From Pseudomonas azotoformans (GTDB taxonomy: Bacteria > Pseudomonadota > Gammaproteobacteria > Pseudomonadales > Pseudomonadaceae), in NCBI RefSeq assembly GCF_900103345.1, contig NZ_LT629702.1, positions 4,464,001 to 4,528,000 on the forward strand: DNA of 64,000 bases, in the 5' to 3' direction. Shown here in pieces: positions 55,825 through 64,000 of the stretch. Numbering within the stretch: the first letter of the stretch is position 1; each line of letters opens with the position of its first letter. A model generated the notes under the pieces. That model ran no database searches, was not told the origin of the DNA, and saw nothing but the letters and a program-made list of their open reading frames with translations. A program made the translations under genes and the position numbers.

Positions 55825-57834
55825 ATGTCCCGACTCAATCCCCGGCAGCAAGAAGCCGTGAACTACGTCGGCGGCCCTCTATTGGTGCTCGCCGGCGCAG
55901 GCTCCGGCAAGACCAGCGTGATCACCCGCAAGATCGCGCACCTGATCCAGCAGTGCGGCATCCGCGCCCAGTACATCGTCGCTATGACCTTTACCAACAA
56001 GGCCGCGCGGGAAATGAAAGAGCGCGTCGGCACCCTGCTCAAGGGTGGCGAAGGCCGTGGCCTCACCGTGTGTACCTTCCACAACCTGGGCCTGAACATC
56101 ATCCGCAAGGAGCATGTGCGGCTGGGCTACAAGCCGGGCTTCTCGATCTTCGACGAGACCGACGTGAAGTCGCTGATGACCGACATCATGCAAAAGGAGT
56201 ACGCAGGCGACGACGGCGTGGATGAGATCAAGAACATGATCGGCGCCTGGAAAAACGACCTGATCCTGCCGCCCCAGGCCCTGGAAAACGCACGCAACCC
56301 CAAGGAACAGACTGCCGCCATCGTCTACACCCACTACCAGCGCACGCTCAAGGCGTTCAACGCAGTGGACTTCGATGACCTGATCCTGCTACCGGTAAAG
56401 CTGTTCGAGGAACACGCCGACATCCTCGAAAAATGGCAGAACAAAGTGCGCTACCTGCTGGTGGACGAATACCAGGACACCAACGCCAGCCAATACCTGC
56501 TGGTGAAAATGCTGATCGGCAAGCGCAACCAGTTCACCGTGGTCGGCGACGATGACCAGTCGATCTACGCCTGGCGCGGCGCGCGCCCGGAAAACCTGAT
56601 GCTGCTCAAGGACGATTACCCGTCCTTGAAAGTGGTGATGCTGGAGCAGAACTACCGCTCCACCAGCCGCATCCTGCGCTGCGCCAACGTGCTGATCTCG
56701 AACAACCCCCACGAGTTTGAAAAACAACTGTGGAGCGAGATGGGCCACGGCGATGAAATCCGCGTGATCCGCTGCCGCAACGAAGACGCCGAAGCCGAGC
56801 GCGTGGCCGTCGAGATCCTCAGCCTGCACCTGCGCACCGACCGGCCCTATAGCGATTTCGCGATCCTCTATCGCGGCAACTACCAGGCCAAGCTGATCGA
56901 GCTGAAATTGCAGCACCACCAGGTGCCGTATCGCCTGTCGGGCGGCAACAGCTTTTTCGGACGCCAGGAAGTGAAGGACCTGATGGCCTACTTCCGGCTG
57001 ATCGTGAACCCGGACGACGACAACGCCTTCCTGCGCGTAATCAACGTGCCGCGCCGCGAAATCGGCTCGACCACCCTGGAAAAACTCGGCAACTACGCCA
57101 CCGAACGCAAGATCTCGATGTACGCCGCCACCGATGAAATCGGCCTGGGCGAACACCTGGACTCGCGCTTCACCGATCGCCTGTCGCGCTTCAAGCGCTT
57201 CATGGACAAGGTGCGCGAGCAGTGCGCCGGCGAAGACCCGATCAGCGCGCTGCGCAGCATGGTCATGGACATCGACTACGAAAACTGGCTGCGCACCAAC
57301 AGCTCCAGCGACAAGGCTGCGGATTACCGCATGAGCAACGTCTGGTTCCTGATCGAAGCGCTGAAAAACACCCTGGAAAAAGACGAAGACGGCGAGATGA
57401 CCGTCGAAGACGCCATCGGCAAGCTGGTGCTGCGCGACATGCTCGAGCGCCAGCAGGAAGAGGAAGACGGCGCCGAAGGTGTACAGATGATGACCTTGCA
57501 TGCGTCCAAGGGCCTGGAATTCCCCTACGTGTTCATCATGGGCATGGAAGAGGAAATCCTCCCGCATCGCTCCAGCATCGAAGCCGACACCATCGAAGAA
57601 GAACGCCGCCTGGCCTACGTGGGCATTACCCGCGCGCGTCAGACCCTGGCCTTCACCTTTGCCGCCAAGCGCAAACAGTACGGCGAAATCATCGATTGTG
57701 CCCCCAGCCGGTTCCTGGATGAACTGCCGCCGGATGACCTGGCCTGGGAAGGTAATGACGACACCCCGACCGAGGTGAAGGCCGTTCGCGGCAACACCGC
57801 CTTGGCGGACATACGCGCGATGTTAAAGCGCTAG
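55825..57834 (+). CDS. rep: ATP-dependent DNA helicase Rep
   Basis: A 669-residue superfamily 1A helicase that helps replication forks past bound proteins. It starts MSRLNPRQQEAVNYVGGPLL and has Walker A GAGSGKTSVITRKIA, motif Ia AMTFTNKAAREMKERV, motif II LLVDEYQDTNASQYL, motif III VGDDDQSIYAWRGA, motif IV LEQNYRSTSRIL, motif V TLHASKGLEFPYVFI and motif VI RRLAYVGITRARQ. Length is normal. It ends about 60 nt before xpt. Confidence 0.98.
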   Translation: MSRLNPRQQEAVNYVGGPLLVLAGAGSGKTSVITRKIAHLIQQCGIRAQYIVAMTFTNKAAREMKERVGTLLKGGEGRGLTVCTFHNLGLNIIRKEHVRLGYKPGFSIFDETDVKSLMTDIMQKEYAGDDGVDEIKNMIGAWKNDLILPPQALENARNPKEQTAAIVYTHYQRTLKAFNAVDFDDLILLPVKLFEEHADILEKWQNKVRYLLVDEYQDTNASQYLLVKMLIGKRNQFTVVGDDDQSIYAWRGARPENLMLLKDDYPSLKVVMLEQNYRSTSRILRCANVLISNNPHEFEKQLWSEMGHGDEIRVIRCRNEDAEAERVAVEILSLHLRTDRPYSDFAILYRGNYQAKLIELKLQHHQVPYRLSGGNSFFGRQEVKDLMAYFRLIVNPDDDNAFLRVINVPRREIGSTTLEKLGNYATERKISMYAATDEIGLGEHLDSRFTDRLSRFKRFMDKVREQCAGEDPISALRSMVMDIDYENWLRTNSSSDKAADYRMSNVWFLIEALKNTLEKDEDGEMTVEDAIGKLVLRDMLERQQEEEDGAEGVQMMTLHASKGLEFPYVFIMGMEEEILPHRSSIEADTIEEERRLAYVGITRARQTLAFTFAAKRKQYGEIIDCAPSRFLDELPPDDLAWEGNDDTPTEVKAVRGNTALADIRAMLKR

Positions 57835-57880
57835 AATCGACTACTTTTCAATCTACTTTCGGCGCACACCGCGTCATTAG

Positions 57881-58465
<585 letters not shown>

Positions 58466-58494
58466 CCCCTGCGACTGAGCGGGCACGGTAAAAA

Positions 58495-58584
58495 TGTGGG
58501 AGGGGGCTTGCCCCCGATAGCGGTGTATCAGTATCAGAGGAACTGACTGACACACTGCAATCGGGGGCAAGCCCCCTCCCACAT
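58495..58584. repeat. REPIN (TGTGGGAGGGGGCTTGCCCC type)
   Basis: TGTGGGAGGGGGCTTGCCCC begins at 58496 and the inverted copy ends CCCTCCCACAT at 58584. It is the same layout and size as those at 17594 and 53813, between the convergent xpt and CoA-hydrolase genes. Confidence 0.93.
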
Positions 58585-58601
58585 TGACCCTGTGTTGCCT
58601 G

Positions 58602-60524
58602 TCAGTGCGCGGTGGCCTGTAGGCCGGCGAGTAGGAGCCGCTGGTACAGATCCTCTTTCAGCCCCTCCGGCTTACCTAACCGCATCCGCTCCAGATGCTT
58701 GGGAAACGCCTCCGGCTCTGGCGCATCCAACGCCGCCTTGCCCAACTCCAGAATCTCCGTCAGCTTGAATTTGCTCTTGAGCCAGTTCAGCGCCCGCAAC
58801 AAATCCCGCTCTTCATCGGTGAAATCGCTGCCCAGCGGATACTCCGGAAACAACCGACGATGGCGTGCCTGAATCCCTTGCAACCGCTCCGGCGTGTTAT
58901 CGGCGAAGCGCGGATCCAGCTGGAAATCCTTGGGCAGCTTGCCGGCCTTTTGCGCCTCCTTGATCAAATCGTCCTGGAAGCGTGAGTCGGTGATATTGAG
59001 CAACGCCTCGATCACCTTGGCATCCGTCTGCCCGCGCAGGTCGGCAATGCCATATTCGGTGATGACAATATCCCGCAGATGCCGGGGAATGGTGCAGTGG
59101 CCGTAGTCCCAGACGATATTGGAACTGACCTCCCCCGCCGACTCGCGCCAACTGCGCAGAATCAGGATCGACCGCGCGCCTTCCAGCGCATGGCCCTGGG
59201 CCACAAAGTTGTACTGACCGCCCACACCGCTGAGTACACGTCCATCTTCCAGCTGGTCGGCTACACCCGCGCCGAGCAGCGTCACCATGATCGCGCTGTT
59301 GATAAACCGTGCATCCAACCGCTGCAGGCGCTTGAGTTCTTCCTGGCCGTACAGCTCGTTGATGTAGCTGATGCGGGTCATGTTGAATTCGACGCGCTTG
59401 GCGTGAGTCATTTCCTGCAGGCGCTGGTAGAAACTGCGCGGGCCAAGAAAAAAGCCGCCGTGGATCGAAATGCCGTCGGGCTGCGCCGCATCGTCGAGCG
59501 TGCCGGCATTGGCCTGCTGTTGCGTCGCCACATCCGGGTAGACCTTGCGACGGATAATCCCCGCGTCCGCCAGTACCAGCAGGCCGTTGACGAACATTTC
59601 GCTGCACCCGTAAAGCCCCCGGGCGAAGGGATCGACGCCGCCTTCATGACTGATCAGCGGCGCCCACTGGTACACGTCCAGGTCGGTCAGCAGCGAGCGA
59701 TAGGACTCGTTGTCGGCCTGGCGCGCCAGCAGCGCGGCGGTCAGCGCGTCGCCCATGGAGCCGATGCCGATCTGCAAGGTGCCGCCATCGCGCACCAGGG
59801 TGCTGGCATGCAGGCCGATAAAATGGTCCTGGAAGCCCACCGGCATGTTCGGCGTGGAGAACAGCGTGGTGCTGTCTTTTTCATCGATCAGGTAATCGAA
59901 GGTATCCATACCCAGCTCAGAGTCGCCGGGCATGTAGGGCAAATCGCTGTGGACCTGGCCGACGATCAGCACGGTTTCACCGGCATCACGGCGCTTGGCG
60001 ATCATCGGCAACAGGTCGAGGGTGATATCCGGGTTGCAGCTCAGGCTCAGGCGATCCGGATGTTCGCTGCTGCTGGCGACCAGTTGCGCCACCAGGTTCA
60101 AGCCGGCGGCGTTTATGTCGCGAGCGGCATGGCTGTAGTTGCTGCTGACGTAATCCTGCTGCGCCGACTCGCTGTGCAGCAGGCTGCCGGGCTGCATGAA
60201 GAACTGCTGGACGTGAATATTGTTCGGAAGGTTGTCGTTGTGCAGGTCGGCAAGGAAGTCCAGCTCGGGATAATCACCGAACACCCGCTCGATAAAGGGT
60301 TCGAGAAAGCGTTTCTGCAACCCATCGCCCATCGTCGGGCGGCCCAGGCTCAACGCGGTATAGATGGTCAGCGCCCGCTCCGGCAACTTGGCGATGCGCC
60401 GGTACAAGGCATTGGCGAACCGGTTCGGCTTGCCCAGCCCGAGGGGCATGCCCATGTGGATATGCGCCGGCAACCGCGCCAGTACGTCGTCAACTGCTTG
60501 CTCGATTGAACACAACTGCACCAT
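58602..60524 (-). CDS. Acetyl-CoA hydrolase/transferase family protein
   Basis: A 640-residue enzyme of the Cat1/acetyl-CoA hydrolase-transferase superfamily. The first half has VQLCSIEQAVDDVLARLPAH and LQIGIGSMGDALTAALLARQ; the C-terminal domain has LSGVGGQYNFVAQGHALEGA, SWRESAGEVSSNIVWDYGHC and ITEYGIADLRGQTDAKVIEA. It is longer than E. coli-type enzymes by about 100 residues. Members move CoA between short-chain acids or hydrolyse acyl-CoA; substrate not determined. It is a single gene between a REPIN and a terminator. Confidence 0.88.
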   Translation of the reverse strand: MVQLCSIEQAVDDVLARLPAHIHMGMPLGLGKPNRFANALYRRIAKLPERALTIYTALSLGRPTMGDGLQKRFLEPFIERVFGDYPELDFLADLHNDNLPNNIHVQQFFMQPGSLLHSESAQQDYVSSNYSHAARDINAAGLNLVAQLVASSSEHPDRLSLSCNPDITLDLLPMIAKRRDAGETVLIVGQVHSDLPYMPGDSELGMDTFDYLIDEKDSTTLFSTPNMPVGFQDHFIGLHASTLVRDGGTLQIGIGSMGDALTAALLARQADNESYRSLLTDLDVYQWAPLISHEGGVDPFARGLYGCSEMFVNGLLVLADAGIIRRKVYPDVATQQQANAGTLDDAAQPDGISIHGGFFLGPRSFYQRLQEMTHAKRVEFNMTRISYINELYGQEELKRLQRLDARFINSAIMVTLLGAGVADQLEDGRVLSGVGGQYNFVAQGHALEGARSILILRSWRESAGEVSSNIVWDYGHCTIPRHLRDIVITEYGIADLRGQTDAKVIEALLNITDSRFQDDLIKEAQKAGKLPKDFQLDPRFADNTPERLQGIQARHRRLFPEYPLGSDFTDEERDLLRALNWLKSKFKLTEILELGKAALDAPEPEAFPKHLERMRLGKPEGLKEDLYQRLLLAGLQATAH

Positions 60525-60618
60525 CCGACCCTCCTGAACATTCCATGATTAGGGGTTGGACCGAGCTTGCCGGGTCTTTGCTGCAATGAACAGCGCTGAA
60601 ACACCAATCCCAGGCACA

Positions 60619-60645
60619 AAAAAGCCGCTCGTAAGCGGCATTTTT
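60619..60645 (-). terminator. Terminator of the cytochrome c5 gene
   Basis: Stem GCCGCT (60624-60629) and AGCGGC (60634-60639) with A-tract and T-tract on either side. It lies just past the cycB stop on the minus strand. Confidence 0.75.
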
Positions 60646-60661
60646 GACGAAGATCGGCGGA

Positions 60662-61084
60662 TCAGAGGCCGGACATCTTCTTGATTGCACCCTTGAGGTC
60701 ATCATCCGAGCAATCGGCGCAGGTGCCTTTTGGCGGCATGGCGTTGATACCGGTGATCGCCTTGGCCAGGATGCCGTCGAGGCCGCCCTGGTGATCGGCG
60801 CGTTCTTTCCAGGCGGCGGTATCGCCGATTTTCGGCGCGCCCAACAGGCCGGTACCGTGACAAGCGTTGCAGTGCTTGGCGATGATGTCATCCGGCGTCT
60901 TCGCAGCGCCACCACCTGCGGCGACCGCCACTTCCATGCCCTTGCATTCCTGGCCCTGGACGCAGACCTGGCCGACAGGCTCCAGGCGCTTGGCAATATC
61001 ATCATTGGTCGCAGCTTGAGCGCTGACAGCCCATAGGGCCAGTACGGTTGCTGGTGCAGCCAGCATTTTCATAATTAGGTTCAC
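60662..61084 (-). CDS. cycB: Cytochrome c5 family protein
   Basis: A 140-residue periplasmic c-type cytochrome. A signal peptide ends near WAVSAQA (residue 24). The heme site is HCNACHGTGLLGAPKIGDTA (CxxCH about residues 72-76), with the Met ligand in INAMPPKGTCADCS. The extra CxxC near the end is typical of cytochrome c5. The start is probably the GTG at 61084, since GAGG lies 8 nt upstream; an ATG at 61072 lacks such a site. It carries electrons in the respiratory chain, perhaps to terminal oxidases. Confidence 0.92.
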   Translation of the reverse strand: MNLIMKMLAAPATVLALWAVSAQAATNDDIAKRLEPVGQVCVQGQECKGMEVAVAAGGGAAKTPDDIIAKHCNACHGTGLLGAPKIGDTAAWKERADHQGGLDGILAKAITGINAMPPKGTCADCSDDDLKGAIKKMSGL

Positions 61085-61253
61085 GCGTTCACCCTCAATG
61101 GTGGCTATTCACGCCTGCGGCCACGGTTTCGCAGGCGGCGAAAGTATAACGGTTAGCCCGCCTGGCCGAAACAACCCTATTAAATAAAGGGAGATTCGAC
61201 CCCACGGAATACAGCTCGGGTGCCTCTGCAACGCTGGCAGGACGCCTCTTTTC

Positions 61254-61802
61254 TTAAAAGTTCGCGGGTGTGGCTGCGCTGATTAGTCGCGCCGGCACGT
61301 CGAACGGATTGCGAAAACGATGGGGCTTGGTGCTTTCAAAGTAGTAGCTATCGCCCGCTTCGAGCACAAAAGTTTCAAGACCGACCACCAACTCCAGGCG
61401 ACCTTCCACCAGAATCCCGGTTTCTTCGCCTTCGTGGGTGAGCATTTCTTCGCCTGTGTCGGCGCCCGGCGGGTAGATTTCGTTGAGAAACGCAATCGCC
61501 CGGCTGGGGTGCGCCCGTCCTACCAGTTTCATGGTGACGGCGCCGTCGGAGATGTCGATCAGCTCATTGGCTTTATAGACGATCTGCGTCGGTATTTCCT
61601 GGAGGATCTCCTCGGAAAAGAACTCGACCATCGACATGGGGATGCCGCCCAGCACCTTGCGCAAGGAGCTGATCGAGGGGCTGACGCTGTTTTTTTCGAT
61701 CATCGAAATGGTGCTGTTGGTGACACCCGCGCGCTTGGCGAGCTCGCGCTGGGAAAGACCCTTCAGTTTACGGATGGATTGCAGTCGTTCGCCGACGTCC
61801 AA
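61254..61802 (-). CDS. pauR: PauR-like XRE-cupin repressor of polyamine catabolism
   Basis: A 182-residue regulator with an N-terminal XRE helix-turn-helix (LKGLSQRELAKRAGVTNSTI, about residues 14-33) and a C-terminal cupin domain (EEMLTHEGEETGILVEGRLE; ESTKPHRFRNPFDVPARLIS). This is the PuuR/PauR layout. In P. aeruginosa PauR (PA5301) represses polyamine-use genes and lies between cycB and dadX, as here. An inverted repeat upstream could be its own operator. No pau enzymes are in the window. Confidence 0.88.
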   Translation of the reverse strand: MDVGERLQSIRKLKGLSQRELAKRAGVTNSTISMIEKNSVSPSISSLRKVLGGIPMSMVEFFSEEILQEIPTQIVYKANELIDISDGAVTMKLVGRAHPSRAIAFLNEIYPPGADTGEEMLTHEGEETGILVEGRLELVVGLETFVLEAGDSYYFESTKPHRFRNPFDVPARLISAATPANF

Positions 61803-61829
61803 TGCAGGAGCCTCCTAGGATTCAGGCTT

Positions 61830-61877
61830 TGTTGTAATTGAGCGTTATCATGGCGACAGCGTTCAGTATTTACAACA
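61830..61877. promoter_or_regulatory. Candidate PauR operator pair
   Basis: TGTTGTAA at 61830-61837 and its reverse complement TTACAACA at 61870-61877 have centres 40 bp apart, about four helical turns, directly upstream of pauR. Autoregulation is inferred. Confidence 0.35.
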
Positions 61878-61918
61878 CTTGGGCCTAAATACCGGACGGT
61901 TGCGTTCGTACCCGGCGG

Positions 61919-62992
61919 TCAAGCGCCGGAATAGAGCCTTGGCACGCGGCGCAGGTTGCAGAACAGCTGATACGGAATGGTCTCGGCGGCAACCGCGACG
62001 TCACTGGCGAGGATATTTTTACCCCATAGCTCCACGGTGGAACCAAGGCCGGCCTGCGGCACGTCCGTGAGGTCGATGCACAGCATGTCCATGGACACAC
62101 GGCCCAGCAATTGGCTGCGCTGCCCGGCCACCAGTACCGGCGTGCCCGTCGGCGCGTGGCGCGGGTAGCCATCGGCATAGCCCATGGCAACCACACCGAT
62201 ACGCATCGGTTTGGGCGTGATGAACTTGGCGCCGTACCCCACTGGCTCACCGGCCGGCAGTTCACGGACGCAGATCACCTTGGACTCCAGGGTCATTACC
62301 GGCTGCAAGCGCGCGGCCACGGCCTGGTCTTCACCGAACGGCGTCGCACCGTAGAGCATGATGCCGGGTCGCACCCAATCGCTGGACACCGTCGGCCAGC
62401 CCATCACCGACGGCGAATTGCGCAGGCTGACCTCGGCCGCCAAGCCCTGGCGCGCCGCGTCAAACACGGCCACCTGTTCATCGCTGCGCACGCAGTCGAG
62501 TTCATCGGCGCGGGCGAAGTGGCTCATCAAGACGATCTTGGCTACTTTGCCGCTGGCCAGCAGGCGCTGGTAAGCCTCGTGATAATCCTTGGGGTGCAGG
62601 CCGACACGGTGCATACCGGAATCGAGCTTGAGCCAGACAGTCAGTGGCTTGCTCAATGGGGCCTGCTCGATGGCCTCCAGTTGCCACAGCGAATGCACCA
62701 CGCACCAGAAATCATGCTCGATGATCAGCGGCAGCTCATCGGCCTCGAAAAAACCTTCCAGCAGCAGGACCGGCGCACGAATCCCAGCGGCGCGCAGTTC
62801 CAACGCCTCCTCAATGCACGCCACGGCAAACCCGTCTGCCTCGGCTTCCAATGCCTGGGCGACACGCACGGCACCATGCCCGTAGGCATCGGCCTTGATC
62901 ACGGCAAGGGCCTTGGCCCCCGTGACTTCACGGGCCAATTGGTAGTTGTGGCGCAGGGCTTGGAGGTCGATCAGGGCACGGGCAGGACGCAT
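61919..62992 (-). CDS. dadX: Catabolic alanine racemase
   Basis: A 357-residue PLP enzyme interconverting L- and D-alanine. The PLP lysine is in [20 protein letters not shown] (about residue 33) and the second catalytic residue Tyr is in [19 protein letters not shown] (about 255). Placement beside ridA and dadA marks it as the catabolic DadX rather than the biosynthetic Alr. It lies 80 nt downstream of ridA, past a hairpin that may end or attenuate transcription of that gene. Confidence 0.96.
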   Translation of the reverse strand: MRPARALIDLQALRHNYQLAREVTGAKALAVIKADAYGHGAVRVAQALEAEADGFAVACIEEALELRAAGIRAPVLLLEGFFEADELPLIIEHDFWCVVHSLWQLEAIEQAPLSKPLTVWLKLDSGMHRVGLHPKDYHEAYQRLLASGKVAKIVLMSHFARADELDCVRSDEQVAVFDAARQGLAAEVSLRNSPSVMGWPTVSSDWVRPGIMLYGATPFGEDQAVAARLQPVMTLESKVICVRELPAGEPVGYGAKFITPKPMRIGVVAMGYADGYPRHAPTGTPVLVAGQRSQLLGRVSMDMLCIDLTDVPQAGLGSTVELWGKNILASDVAVAAETIPYQLFCNLRRVPRLYSGA

Positions 62993-63022
62993 GGCGGCAG
63001 GCTTCTAGGCGGCAAAGTGAAG

Positions 63023-63056
63023 AAAAACCGGCACCGACAGACAGCATCGGCGCCGG
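63023..63056 (-). terminator. Hairpin between ridA and dadX
   Basis: CCGGCGCCGA and TCGGTGCCGG (minus strand) form a 10-bp stem with one G-T pair, followed by TTTTTC on the minus strand. It could partly end transcription before dadX. Confidence 0.6.
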
Positions 63057-63071
63057 GAGAGGGATCGGTGA

Positions 63072-63425
63072 TCAAGGCAGCGCGGCCACAACGGACAGCT
63101 CCACCAGGATTTGCGGTTCGCACAGCTTGGCTTCAACCGTGGCACGGGCCGGGGCGACGCCCTTGGGCAGCCACTTGTCCCAGACCGCGTTCATGCCGGC
63201 GAAATCCGCGTCGATGTCTTTCAGATAGATCGTCACCGACAGCAGCTTGCTCTTGTCGGTACCGGCCAGGTCGAGCAAACGCTCGATATTGGCCAGGGTT
63301 TCACGGGTCTGCTGTTCAATTCCGGCGTTCATGTCGTCACCGACTTGCCCGGCCAGATACACGGTACCGCTGTGGACAACGATCTGGCTCATGCGCTCAT
63401 TGGTGAGCTGGCGCTGGATTGACAT
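63072..63425 (-). CDS. RidA/YjgF-family enamine/imine deaminase
   Basis: A 117-residue protein from the ATG at 63425, preceded by CCAGGAG (11 nt). It shows the RidA pattern: [60 protein letters not shown] and [14 protein letters not shown], with the Arg-centred site (about residue 98). RidA proteins hydrolyse reactive imines; DadA makes an imine intermediate, so the partnership is natural. Its start lies 29 nt inside the end of dadA, suggesting coupled translation. Confidence 0.93.
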   Translation of the reverse strand: MSIQRQLTNERMSQIVVHSGTVYLAGQVGDDMNAGIEQQTRETLANIERLLDLAGTDKSKLLSVTIYLKDIDADFAGMNAVWDKWLPKGVAPARATVEAKLCEPQILVELSVVAALP

Positions 63426-64000
63426 GTTGTGCGGACTCCTGGTGGTTGCCATAACGAGAAATATCGAGACCCTCGGCGCTGATCTGCGGGGTTTTCTTGG
63501 CCATCAGGTCGGCCAGCAAACGACCGGAGCCGCAGGCCATGGTCCAACCGAGGGTGCCGTGGCCGGTGTTCAGGAACAGGTTCTTGAACGGGGTGGCACC
63601 GACAATCGGCGTGCCGTCGGGTGTGGTCGGGCGCAGGCCGGTCCAGAAACTGGCTTCGGTCAAATCGCCGCCCTGAGGATAAAGGTCGTTGACGATCATC
63701 TCCAGGGTTTCACGCCGACGCGGGTTCAGCGACAGGTCAAAACCGGCTATTTCAGCCATGCCACCGACGCGGATGCGGTTGTCGAAACGGGTGATCGCGA
63801 CCTTGTAGGTCTCGTCGAGAATCGTCGAAGTCGGCGCCATCGCCGGGTTGGTGATCGGCACGGTCAGCGAGTAGCCCTTGAGCGGGTACACCGGCGCCTT
63901 GATCCCCAGCGGCTTGAGCAACTGCGGCGAGTAGCTGCCGAGGGCCAGCACGTAGCGGTCGGCGGTTTCCAGCTTGCCGTCGATCCACACGCCGTTGATG
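63397..64000 (-). CDS. dadA: D-amino acid dehydrogenase DadA, C-terminal part (cut by window edge)
   Basis: The window contains about the last 200 residues of a protein that is usually near 430. The frame is open to the edge and runs [54 protein letters not shown] and [20 protein letters not shown], the FAD-binding C-terminal end of DadA. DadA is a membrane-associated flavoprotein that oxidises D-alanine to pyruvate. The ridA start lies in its last codons. Upstream promoter and DadR sites are outside the window. Confidence 0.95.
   Translation of the reverse strand, partial: INGVWIDGKLETADRYVLALGSYSPQLLKPLGIKAPVYPLKGYSLTVPITNPAMAPTSTILDETYKVAITRFDNRIRVGGMAEIAGFDLSLNPRRRETLEMIVNDLYPQGGDLTEASFWTGLRPTTPDGTPIVGATPFKNLFLNTGHGTLGWTMACGSGRLLADLMAKKTPQISAEGLDISRYGNHQESAQHVNPAPAHQ

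Overview
The window looks like an ordinary chromosomal segment of a Pseudomonas of the fluorescens group. The evidence is the high GC content, the gene order (hemB-ppk/ppx; algR-hemCDXY-dsbB-algQ-algP; argH; cyaA-rnk-cyaY; lptM-lysA-dapF-xerC; sutA-amtB-glnK-comM; LysR-norM-proE-rep-xpt; cycB-pauR-dadX-ridA-dadA), and three kinds of REP/REPIN palindromes typical of this group. As I recall it, this order broadly follows the PA5240-PA5304 region of P. aeruginosa PAO1. I see no tRNA, rRNA, prophage, insertion sequence or CRISPR array.

Layout. 1-3315: minus-strand chaperone-usher fimbrial genes (DUF1120 subunit, chaperone, and an usher cut by the left edge). 3765-8724: polyphosphate metabolism (ppx convergent with ppk) and hemB. 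8933-14155: DedA protein, sterol-desaturase-like hydroxylase, elbB, yaiI and a cytochrome c/FTR1 iron permease. 14424-17564: four genes for exported envelope proteins (COG3014 lipoprotein, YcfL, LpoB and a CsgG/LpoB-fold protein); this is the least understood unit here. 17704-22633: LysE exporter, small MscS protein, ABC-F protein YheS, a TIGR02444 protein and the repeat-rich histone-like AlgP. 22826-29943: FKBP isomerase, anti-sigma factor AlgQ/Rsd, DsbB, heme genes hemYXDC, and algR without a neighbouring algZ but with a CRP/Vfr-like site upstream. 30450-37473: argH, a GST, two small proteins, class I adenylate cyclase, rnk, DUF1289 and frataxin.

37712-42297 is a tight plus-strand operon for lysine/cell-wall precursor synthesis and chromosome dimer resolution (lptM, lysA, dapF, DUF484, xerC, HAD phosphatase). 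42420-45197 holds sutA, yjbQ and the nitrogen-control pair glnK-amtB, behind a sigma-54 promoter with paired NtrC-like sites. 45620-53838: ubiK, comM, a TetR gene divergent from an ABC-type membrane protein that has no ATPase, an MCP, a LysR regulator and a NorM-type MATE exporter. 53905-64000: a ProE-like c-di-GMP phosphodiesterase, rep helicase, xpt, a CoA hydrolase/transferase, cytochrome c5, PauR, and the D-alanine catabolism set dadX-ridA-dadA (dadA cut by the right edge).

Most of the window is conserved housekeeping sequence. The points most worth a second look are the LpoB/COG3014 envelope operon, the orphan ABC membrane domain with a doubled TetR operator, the algZ-less algR with its CRP/Vfr-like site, the exact 12 x 39 bp repeat in algP, and genes whose stop codons come from REP sequences. 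All calls were made by reading; no database search was run.
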